A stretch of 37,465 nt of DNA from Fragilaria crotonensis (taxonomy: Eukaryota; Bacillariophyta; Fragilariophyceae; Fragilariales; Fragilariaceae), in contig JAKSYS010000617.1 of assembly GCA_022925895.1 (NCBI GenBank), forward strand, positions 1 through 37,465. Direction: 5' to 3'. A program made the translations under genes and the position numbers. A model generated the notes under the pieces. It had not been told where the DNA came from. It did not search any database and saw only the letters and a list, made by a program, of their open reading frames with translations. This document shows positions 21,998 to 30,493 of the stretch, piece after piece; position 1 is the first letter of the stretch; every line of letters starts with the position of its first letter.

Positions 21998-22089
21998 GTC
22001 TGCAGCGTGTCCAATGGAATTGTGTCTCACTTACTGTCAATACCGTCAAAAATGAAATCCCTCTAACAGTGGCTAGGTTTGCCAAATCA

Positions 22090-22880
22090 AAGCAATCTGG
22101 CTTCGGACTTCTTACTACTAGTTATTGAACTTGACGTCCCAGCCAATCAAGAAGTCAATGTCGTTGTCGTCGTGCTGATTCCTTCACGTGTAGTAGAAGT
22201 TGGCGTTGCAATACAAAGTCGACGTCACGATCGCCGTTCAGTACTTGTTCAATATAGTCAGTACGTTATCAAAATCAACTTCACTATCACAAATCTCGCC
22301 GCAACAGTGGATACGTACTGGATGGTACCCTATCACACAATTGCAGCAGAAGAAATGGATGGTAAAAATCCAAGTCGACGTCCGTATCGAACAATATCGT
22401 CGAAGTCTAAAGCGGAGATCGGGCTTCGGACTTTTTACTTCTCGCTATCAAATTGGACTTCTTTCTTCTCGCTATCAAATTAAACGTCCCAGCCAGTCAA
22501 TCAAAAAGTCAATGCTGTTGTCGTCGCGCCGATCCCTTCACGTGTACTAGAAGTTGGCGTTGCAATCCAAAGTCAATGTCACAATCGCCGTTCAGTACTT
22601 GTTGGATAGTCAGTATGTTATCAAAATCAACTTCACTATCACAAGTCTCGCCGCAACAGTGGATACGTACTGGATGGTACCCTATCACACAATAGCAGCA
22701 GAAGAAATGGAAGGTAAAATCCAAGTCGACGTCCGTATTAAACAATATCGTCGAAGTCTAAAACGGTGATCGAGCTTCGGACTTCTATCTTCTCGCTATC
22801 AAATTTGACGTCCCAGCCAATAAAAAATCAACACTTTGATTGTGAACACGTACTGGATGGTACCCTGTTACACAATCAAA
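22090..22880. repeat. Tandem ~340-bp repeats upstream of the dioxygenase gene
   Basis: Unit 1 (about 22090-22425), unit 2 (about 22426-22767) and a partial unit 3 (about 22768-22880) share GAACTTGACGTCCCAGCCA-type starts, ttcacgtgta.tagaagtt, CAGTGGATACGTACTGGATG and tccaagtcgacgtccg. The units contain CACGTG and GACGTC palindromes. They lie directly 5' of the gene starting at 21997 and could be its regulatory region or a satellite. Confidence 0.75.
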
Positions 22881-23329
22881 GATGATTGATATAAAAATGA
22901 AGAAGCTTGGAAGGAGGCAGGATGGAGACAATCAAGTTTCAATCAGGGAGCTTGTACAACAAATTATGGAAGGAGCACAAAAACTGCGGGAAAGTACATC
23001 AAAAGCAACGTGGAAAAACTCCAGTACTATCATAAGAACAGGAATTGCACTTAGGAGACGTCGCAAGACTTGGACATGGGACTACAATTTTGGGGAAAAG
23101 CACATGCATTACACCGTAATTGAAACAATCTTAATAGTATCTGCAACATATACCGGTATTAATTACACATATACGGAGCATAATTAGTTAGTGAATATAG
23201 TACATGTAGCACTACTGTAATGCACATACCTAGTACTTAATGAGTATGACGCATGTACTAGAACATGCGTTACACAACGGCAAACTACTTTAGTAAGTGT
23301 AGCACTACTGTCGTATACATACCAAGTAT
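22881..23329. other. Gene-poor stretch with a 93-bp repeat and a palindrome
   Basis: A direct repeat starts gtagcactactg at 23206 and again at 23299, each followed by acatacc.agta.ttaa. Between them is a perfect inverted repeat, ACGCATGT-actaga-ACATGCGT (23249-23270). A 101-codon plus-strand frame (22882-23187) has no recognisable features and I do not call it a gene. Confidence 0.5.
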
Positions 23330-23574
23330 TTAACTACGAAGTTTGCTGCGCGGCTTCGAAACCAGTCTGTTGTCGCTTCCGTCCTCGTTTGGGATTGCCC
23401 GATGCCCGCCCTTGGACTTAGTTTTGATGCATGAGTGTGCTGCTACAGATAATGCTGAGTCTGGTGTTTTGGCTTTGCCAGGGACTTTGTCCCGGCGGTA
23501 ATTCAGCTCCAACTCCCCCGGAGTTTGGTCGGTCCAGCCATTGAACCTTCTTTTGACCGACTGACCATTCTCCG

Positions 23575-23835
23575 TCAGTGATGGATGTGAATCTTGCTGG
23601 TTTTGGTTCGGGACCCGTCGGGTAGCAACGTCGTTCTCTCTCGGGTGAGTGGGTCGTCCACGCTGGAGCGTCTTGAGTCCGCTGCATCGAAGAAGGTATC
23701 GTTCCTGATCATGTCGCCGCTCAGTTGGTTGGTCCATTCGAGGACCTGTGGCCGAATGTATACAAGGAATGCGTCTGACGACCACCGTCCCAGTATCATG
23801 ATCTTCGCAACTGGATGGTTCATGAGGAATAGGCC
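23575..23835 (-). pseudogene. Tyrosine recombinase C-terminal fragment
   Basis: The minus strand encodes MNHPVAKIMILGRWSSDAFLVYIRPQVLEWT. The GRWSSDAFLVYIR pattern, with a Tyr shortly after a Gly-Arg/Lys-Trp, is typical of the catalytic end of tyrosine recombinases carried by algal DIRS-, Crypton- or integrase-type elements. The Tyr in VYIRPQ is the presumed nucleophile. The upstream coding part, with the catalytic Arg and HxxR, is missing because iteron element B begins at 23836. A polar tail continues to a stop at 23575. It is a truncated gene in which B is inserted. Confidence 0.6.
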
Positions 23836-23894
23836 CTAAGGAAAAGGGGTTCAAACTGGATTAAAAATCCTCAAGTATAGATGCTTTTACTTGC

Positions 23895-23979
23895 TACGTC
23901 CGGAGTGGTGATTTTACGTCCGGAGGGGGATTTTTCACGTCCGGAGGGATTTTTTACTTAGGAATTATCACGTCCGGAG
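23895..23979 (+). promoter_or_regulatory. Iteron array B: TACGTCCGGAG, four sites
   Basis: Sites start at 23895, 23915, 23936 (CACGTCCGGAG) and 23969 (CACGTCCGGAG). Spacings are 20, 21 and 33 bp. The leader just upstream is CAAGTATAGATGCTTTTACTTG. Confidence 0.85.
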
Positions 23980-26601
23980 GTGGAAGACTCTATGAACCCT
24001 TCCTCCTAAAAAATATGGCGCAACAATCCGCCCGTATGTATAACCTGGTATCCTTGTTTTTGACTCTGTGGTGCATTTTTGGAGATATGCACTCGGCAAT
24101 TGTGCCTTCATCACGGCTGTTATCATATCGTATTGTTGACATGGTCACCACTGAAGATTTGCCGAATGCTAGAAGTGAAATGGTAGCACCTGCACTTTAC
24201 CGCCACACTTCTGTTACAGGCCAAGGAATTTTTTCCTTCTCTCCCTTTGGACTTGGATGTCGACTCTGCCCAAAAATTGTGTCTATCCGCCTCAATGAAA
24301 GATGCATTCGTGACCATCTTAAAAGACATGGACTGGAAAGGAGGTATGCCACAATCCCTTCCCTTTTTTGATACTCTCAGAATGAAAGTGGAAGAATTAC
24401 AGGCTACAGGAGCCATCGAGCCCTATCGAATCGACCAAAGTACTAACAATGGATTTTCATGCCTTTGTGGTCAAGTTTTTCCGAGAAAGGATAATGCGCA
24501 CCGCCACTGCCAAAGATTGGGTTGTGACCCCGCTAAATTGCAGAAAGTTGATTTAATCAAGCTCTGTTGTGGTCGATACGTGTCACATGCTCAAGTCGCA
24601 TCTCTTTTCCAGGAAAGTTTACCTCGCATCAGGGAACAATTCCATTACTCTGACTCGAGAGCTACTCTTCTTCCCTTTCTCCCACTAAGAGAAAAACAAG
24701 ATCACACCTACACACATATGTACACTCCCCTAATTACTGGATGTGGCGGTAAACAATTCATTGCAAAGATCAAAACTGACTTTGTCTTGATCCATTCACC
24801 ACCAAGTCCATGCGGAGAGTTACTTCTTACAAAAATCCACACGCAAGCTGAAGAATGGCTTCTGAACTTTGCGCAGAAGAATATATTGATGGTACCAGGG
24901 AATCTCCGTGCTGGGCTACAGACATTGCAAGCAGGTGAAGTTGATGATGTGTCACAAGGAAAAACCTACAGAATGCAGCATGACCCGACAAGTCTACTTT
25001 CAGAACTCAAGAAACTCCTCTCCTTTGCCTACAGACGAGGACTTTTTGCATCCAAGGGTTTTGATGACCGTGATGATTTTGCTGTTGCCTATTTTTTGAA
25101 AGATCTTCTGCTGGAAGTTCCCCCATCGATTGCCTTTCATCCCTTTGCCGTGGAGTTTTGTCTTATGTTCCCATTCCGAGTGAGAACTGATGGTTCTCAA
25201 ATTTCCATGATCTCCTGTGACACTGTGTCCTCGTTGTTTTCCAAAGTTTCTTCCCTTCTGAAGGCAGCGGTTTGCTCGGTCATCTGCTCCTTCTCCAAAA
25301 ACACCTACACAGTAATGGGGAATTTGCTTGTAGAATCCGTGCGAAAGGCTCCAGTTATCCATATTTTGTCACCAATGGTTCGACAGGTAAAGGAAATGTA
25401 CAATCGATTACCAAAGAGGCAGAAAACAATACTTCACCCTGACGGAAATATCATTGTTGATCAATTTTCTTTCTCATTCGACATCTGGTCACAGTTTGTT
25501 CCCTTGACTGTTTCTCTGCTGCGGGAGACACTGACTCATCTGGCAATCGGTGAATGGTGGGAGCCTGTTGTTGATCCAGCAACCATCATCAAAGTCAGCG
25601 TGGAAGACATCACTGCCGACATTTCATTGGTAGGTGTTTCTCCATTGTGGAATCAAGGTGCATGTTTGTCACTCGATCAGTTGGACAATTTTTCTGCCTT
25701 GTTGAAAATGGCATTTCATGGTTTTGGCGGTGGATCAGCAAGAGAGACAGAGTTGGCGGAGCCCACTATGTTTCATTGTCTGTACTGCAATGATACAGTA
25801 TACTATTCGATGACCTCACTGAAGGGTTATACAAGTTCCTCTCGTCATCACTTTCTGAAAGTGGAGCGAAAACTCCCTCCTGTGATTGCTCGATATTATA
25901 TCTTGTATCGATCACTTGTCAAATCAAATGTCACTCTCTTCACTGCAACTGGTACTTCCTTGATGTTTCCGACAAGAGTAACATCATCATGTGTTGGAAT
26001 CCCAAATGTCATACGCAATATTTTCAATTTGGATTCATTACCAAACATGCGACAGGTACGACAGCTCTGGGCTGGTGTTTCAAATATGGTAACAGGTGAT
26101 CATGGGAACAGGAATAATTTTTTGCGTGCATCTGCCAGTTCTGTGGGAGCATCCAAATTTGGCCACTCTGTGAAGACTCACGAGAATGTTTATTCAAGTG
26201 AGAGATTTGGTGGTGCAGAAGCACATTTCAATTCGTACCATTTTGCAATCGGCGACACTTCATATGAGATGTCACATCTCCAGTCCACCACAATTTCCTT
26301 GGGTGATATTCGGGGTGCCATGTCTCTTCGCTATCCGAAATCCATCTCATCAGATGGCCACCTCTACCTAACTGTGAAACAAAAGGCTTTAGTGGAATTT
26401 GGGTACGGGCACCAGTCACCTGGAAAACACCAGCATTGTTTTGGTCTTCTCGCACCTGGTGAGGGAAAGTCCGAATGTTATATCATTCCATCCATTGCCC
26501 GAAGGCTTGGAAATCAGAGGCCCCGAATGATTATTCATGTATCACCATACAATTTTTTGGCTGCGTATCAATTCAAGAATGCAACTGCTGCAATCAAGAA
26601 A

Positions 26602-26617
26602 GTGGGTTTTGCTTCAA
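26602..26617. repeat. Left target-site duplication, 16 bp
   Basis: GTGGGTTTTGCTTCAA here is repeated exactly at 27751-27766 on the other side of the insertion. Confidence 0.9.
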
Positions 26618-26767
26618 AACAAAACGAAAACTAATTATCGGGTTTTCACCGCGTGACAACCGCACGGATGTCACAGTGTACCCCGCTCCAGCAGGCTAGG
26701 CCGGCGAGAGCTCATTCATTAACTATAACCTAAAACATGCATCCATGGAAGTGAAAATAGCCATTGG

Positions 26768-27658
26768 TCAGGTGTAGGGAGGATGGCTGAAGTGGGGGAA
26801 GATCCTGTGAAGAGTGGAGCCCTGCAGAGTAGTTGCATACTGGCTTGCAGTATGACCATACACAGTAGGGGGAAGGCTGGTAGAACAGTGGTTGGTAGGA
26901 CGGTAGTTGGTCGGACAGTAGTTGGTCGGATAGTAGTTGGAAAAGCAGTAGTCAGTAGGACGGTAGTCGGTAGAAAAGTGGACGGTAGGAAAGTGGACGG
27001 TAGGAAAGTGGACGGTAGGAAAGTGGACGGTAGGAAAGTGGACGGTAGGAAAGTGGACGGTAGGAAAGTGGACGGTAGGAAAGTGGACGGTAGGAAAGTG
27101 GACGGTAGAAAAGTGGATGGTAGGAGGGTGAACGGTGGAAAAATGGACGGTAGAACAGTAGTCGGTGGAACAATAGTTGGTAGAGCAATAGTCAGTAGGA
27201 CGGTAGTCAGTTGTACAGTAGTCGGTAGAACGGCAGTCGGTTGAACGGTACGATGAGCAGTAGTCGGTAGAACGGTAGTCGGTAGAACGGTAGTGGGAAG
27301 AACAGTAGTCGGAAGAACAGTAGTCGGAAGAACAGTAATCGGTAGAACGGTAGTCGGTAGAATAGTAGTTGGTAGGACGGTAGTCAGTTGAACGGTAGTC
27401 AGTAGTCGGAAGGTGGTGGTTCACAGAGAGCGCGGAAATTTGTTTGATTGTATTATCAGCTGCGTGGAATGCATACCAGGTACGTACGTAGGAATTGAAT
27501 TTTGGTGCTGAAAAAATGTCATCAAGCCTTTCAAGTTTCTCATCTCCCTGCTGCTCTTTGGAGTTCATTTTTTGAAGGACATCATTGTGCTGGCCAGTAG
27601 GACAGGAATCAATGGGCGAATCGAAACGAGGGGGTTCGGGGGCCCCCTCTTTGCTCAT
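26768..27658 (-). CDS. Retroposon frame: short unique domain plus pentapeptide repeats
   Basis: The first ATG on the minus strand is at 27658 ([12 protein letters not shown]). About 80 residues of non-repetitive, charged sequence ([29 protein letters not shown]) are followed by about 36 degenerate pentapeptides, such as TDYRS and TVHFP, encoded by the 15-bp minisatellite. Upstream frame without an ATG extends to the target duplication. I do not recognise the unique part. It could be an ORF1-like protein of the retroposon, a captured host exon, or fortuitous: because the repeat unit is 15 bp, the array stays open in several frames. Expression is unproven. Confidence 0.35.
   Translation of the reverse strand: MSKEGAPEPPRFDSPIDSCPTGQHNDVLQKMNSKEQQGDEKLERLDDIFSAPKFNSYVRTWYAFHAADNTIKQISALSVNHHLPTTDYRSTDYRPTNYYSTDYRSTDYCSSDYCSSDYCSSHYRSTDYRSTDYCSSYRSTDCRSTDYCTTDYRPTDYCSTNYCSTDYCSTVHFSTVHPPTIHFSTVHFPTVHFPTVHFPTVHFPTVHFPTVHFPTVHFPTVHFPTVHFSTDYRPTDYCFSNYYPTNYCPTNYRPTNHCSTSLPPTVYGHTASQYATTLQGSTLHRIFPHFSHPPYT
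26872..27418. repeat. 15-bp minisatellite, about 36 units
   Basis: The most regular part (26976-27112) holds nine near-exact units of gtaggaaagtggacg. Flanking units vary, for example gtcggtagaacagta. The unit length is a multiple of three, so frames on both strands remain open. Confidence 0.9.
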
Positions 27659-27750
27659 CTTTGTGTTGCGCTCTAAGTCTCGTAGAAACAATACCAAGAA
27701 ACGGACGACGGACAGGAAGGTAGTACAAAAACTCGGGACGAAAAAAGTGT

Positions 27751-27766
27751 GTGGGTTTTGCTTCAA
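27751..27766. repeat. Right target-site duplication, 16 bp
   Basis: This is an exact copy of 26602-26617. The helicase frame VGFAS-SIPTCLLTG is restored if one copy and the insertion are removed. Confidence 0.9.
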
Positions 27767-29378
27767 GCATTCCTACGTGCCTCCTCACAGGTCACGACAT
27801 CAATGTGGGATTACTTTCAGAGGAGCTCTCGAGTGTTGATCACCTCCCGAGTCTTCTTTTTCTCAACCTGGATGCTTTGTATAATCTATTTACTTTTCAT
27901 TTCGAGACTTTCAAATCATGGGCAGCAGAAATTGACAAGATTGTTATTGACGAGATACATACTTTTTTGACAGAGCTATGTTTTCGAGAGAAATATCAGG
28001 TTTATTGGAGACTTCCTGCTCTCGGAATTCCAATTGTGGCCTTGAGTGGATCTTTACCTACATTTGTTCTTCCGAAACTGGCCAAGCGCTTGTGTTTATC
28101 TGTCTCGAAAGACATGATAGATATCAATGTAATTCATGGTGGGGACATTGTCGGAAACTTCCCAAAAGGATTTCGAATCAAATTTTCTATAAGTGAAAAC
28201 TATGTCGAGAAGGTGGCCTCTTTTGTTGTTCATCGGTTGGGAGCCCAGCCAGTTGTTGGTGCAGCACATGTTTTTGTCACGGACAAGAAAGATGGAAAGC
28301 ATCTCCTCCAACTGCTCGAATCAAGAGCATACAAATGCATGTTCATCTCTTCTGATACCTGTCCGATGGAATTAGAGTTGGCGGCATCACAATGGGGAGA
28401 AGGAAAATTGGATGTATTGATTTCAACTTCGATTGCATTGGTTGGAAATGAAAATCCATTATGCAGATTTGTTGCCTGTGCTGGGTACCTGTTTGATGCG
28501 ATGCAGGTTGTTCAAGCCTTTGGTCGCCTCCGACAGTACATGCGAAGTAGTTCTGGACAAATTCTTTTTGTGGCACCAAACGCCTTGCCAGAGTACAGGA
28601 TAGAAGATGACGAGCATCGATTCACAAGGCTTCTGAACGAGAACCTCTTATCTCACCAAGACCTTGCCATTTTCAGAGCGACGATGACTTCTGATGGTGT
28701 CCGGGACTGGATAATGAATGGTGTTGCGAGGGACAAAGACTGTGCCTTGAAAATTCTATCGCAATCATTTGGAAAACTCAGGGATGGTTGCGGGGCATGT
28801 CCTTTCTGTCTCTCCAGTCCCACGAGAAGTGTCCAGACTGAAGCCATCCATCGCATGCAAATAGAAAAAAACAACGAGAAATCCACTGAACGTGTCCTTC
28901 AAAAGCTTGCATTGAAATGTCTGGTATGTCACAAGACTACTTGTCGCGGAATACCACTCTTAAAAGGAAAGGGAAGCAAATCCTTGCCCGAGAATAAGGA
29001 CTGCTGCTTTTCCTGGAGAAATTGTTACCAATGTGGTGTGAGCCAGCATGATCGAAGCCATTGTTTTGATAAGACTTACCTGAACAACATAGCCTGTTGT
29101 GAATGTTGGGTCTACAAAAAGGTGCCCGGTGCAACACATCACGAGACAACAGACTGTGAAATCAAAGGAAGGCTTCGAAGATTGCTGTCCTATAATTTTA
29201 CCAGCTTCAAGGTCAAAGGTACATTCAAGGAATATATCGAGGGCATTTACACCTCTTCGGCAAGCTTTTGCCAGTTCATGTCCAGTATGGAGGTAAAGTT
29301 TATGCAAACACAGATTAATTAAATTAAATTCTCGTTCCAAGAGGATTCCACTCCTGAAAGGCAGACACATTCCAAAAT

Positions 29379-30201
29379 TCACGCACGATCTGATTGGAGG
29401 GCGGGAAGAAATGTATTAAGAAGTGGCTGTTCCCTGATCAATCCCTGCATAATGAAACATGGTTCAGCACGAACCAGAAAGAAGACTCGAGCATCAACCA
29501 CTTCACCTCCAAGGCCCACGACCTCACCATTTTTGTTGTCAATGGTGGCCATGACGTAGTATATTCCATCATACCGATAGACAACTTTCTTCCCATTCGG
29601 ACAAGGGAAGTATTTGCCTTTGTCTCGGTTTCCATTTGATGATCTGAATACTCGAACAGGTTTCTGAGTCAAAAAACTCTTCAACAGTGTTAAAGGATGG
29701 GAATTGTCACTCGCAACATATGTAAGGAAATGATATTGATCATCATCGCGAGGATCAGATAATGCCTTCACAATAATGGAGGGACATCCAACTTTCATAT
29801 TCCCTGCAATGTTACCTTGTCGAGCAACATGTGCATTGCATTTCAACAAATGCTCACGGGAGTAACATTCTCCTTCTTGCAATATCTCAGCCATATTGCC
29901 AAACACATATTCATACGGCTTACTCGGAGAAACATCTTCCACACGCCAACCATTATCGTGACAAATTTTTGACTCACCATTCCTGAAAATAATTGCCATC
30001 CGCTGGTTGTTGGTGGATTCTTTTGTTTTCATCATTGCGTGAACAAAGGATTTCTGAACAAGCTCATCCATGGTGTAGACATCACCTTTCATGGGAAATA
30101 ACTCCAATTGTTGATCTCCATCTTCTGGACTCCATGCAGGCTGGAACCGATTGTTCTCGCATCATCAGCTGGACCATCCACTGTGAGTGATGCCACTGTA
30201 T
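29379..30201 (-). pseudogene. SRA (YDG) domain protein, N-terminus cut by element C
   Basis: The minus strand encodes an SRA/YDG domain: KPVRVFRSSN (about 29660), KYFPCPNGKKVVYRYDGIYYVMATID (about 29620-29545) and a final FLVRAEP. SRA domains bind modified cytosine by base flipping, as in UHRF1 and plant SUVH proteins. Coding sequence continues upstream of the first usable codon (TTG 30107; first ATG 30092) through DDARTI...NRFQPAWSPEDGDQQ and, with one frame change, up to the CCTTAGG junction at 30201. The true N-terminus has therefore been removed by insertion of element C. The stop is 57 bp from, and convergent with, helicase B, suggesting it is cargo of element B. No SET, RING or nuclease domain is visible in what remains. 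Confidence 0.7.
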
Positions 30202-30261
30202 CCTAAGGAGAAGGCCCTGTTTCTAGATAAAAAGTCTTCAAGTATGAATGCTTTTACTTGA

Positions 30262-30359
30262 TACCACTGGTGGTGTTTTTATTTAGGATCACATACCACC
30301 GGTGTAGATTTTTGTACCACTGGTGGGCCTTTTTAACTAGCAATATATACCACTGGTGG
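30262..30359 (+). promoter_or_regulatory. Iteron array C: TACCACTGGTGG, four sites
   Basis: Sites start at 30262, 30294 (TACCACCGGTG), 30315 and 30348. Spacings are 32, 21 and 33 bp. The core CCACTGGTGG is partly palindromic. The preceding leader, CAAGTATGAATGCTTTTACTTG, is nearly identical to that of copy B. Confidence 0.85.
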
Positions 30360-30493
30360 TACCGAGCTCCATACTACCAATGCACTGTGAACAATCCTGG
30401 TAATGCTTTTTTTATGTAGACAATTTTTCAAAAAAAGAGTGAGTATTCCATTGGACTCGCCATGCAAAAAATCTATCACACCCCATCATCATC

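Larger units (their letters stand above)
26618..27750 (-). mobile_element. 1133-bp retroposon inserted in helicase B
   Basis: A 16-bp target duplication and, on the minus strand, a T-rich 3' end (TTTTCGTTTTGTT) indicate insertion by target-primed reverse transcription, minus orientation. The 3' 80 bp match the tail at 11471-11560. The interior is a short frame plus a 15-bp minisatellite. It encodes no reverse transcriptase and so must have been mobilised in trans. Confidence 0.7.
24141..29322 (+). pseudogene. OrsD-like zinc finger/SF2 helicase protein B, split by a retroposon
   Basis: This is the same protein as copy C. The likely start is ATG 24141 (MVTTEDLPN), with an in-frame ATG also at 24015. 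The first finger, FSPFGLGCRLC...HLKRH, precedes a frame change at a T6 run (24364-24369), where five T would give SLFDTLRMKVEEL. The second finger, FSCLCGQ...HRHC, follows. Walker A reads APGEGKSE (about 26456). The frame is interrupted after VGFAS at 26617 by a 1133-bp insertion and resumes after a 16-bp target duplication at 27751. The downstream part holds the DEIH box (IVIDEIHTF, about 27945), SGS motif III, VQAFGRLRQY motif VI and three Cys-rich clusters, and it ends at 29322 without further damage. Removing the insertion and one T would leave a full gene, so inactivation is recent. Confidence 0.8.
23836..30201 (+). mobile_element. Iteron-helicase element B with SRA gene
   Basis: The element begins CCCTAAGGAAAAGGGGTTC. 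It contains leader, iterons, a full-length helicase gene split by a retroposon, and a convergent SRA gene whose stop is 57 bp from the helicase stop. At 30201 element C begins and cuts the SRA gene. B's right end must therefore lie beyond C, or B is truncated. The boundary at 23836 coincides with the broken recombinase gene. Confidence 0.6.

Noticed and set aside
22882-23187. 101-codon plus-strand frame
   Set aside because: Basic N-terminal half and low-complexity C-terminus, no motif, no context support.
23330-23854. 174-codon minus-strand frame overlapping the recombinase fragment
   Set aside because: It is polar with no motif, while the overlapping frame holds the recombinase signature.
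26783-27244. Plus-strand 153-codon frame of VDGRK-type repeats
   Set aside because: It is the opposite reading of a 15-bp minisatellite; openness follows from unit length, and the minus strand has the non-repetitive leader.
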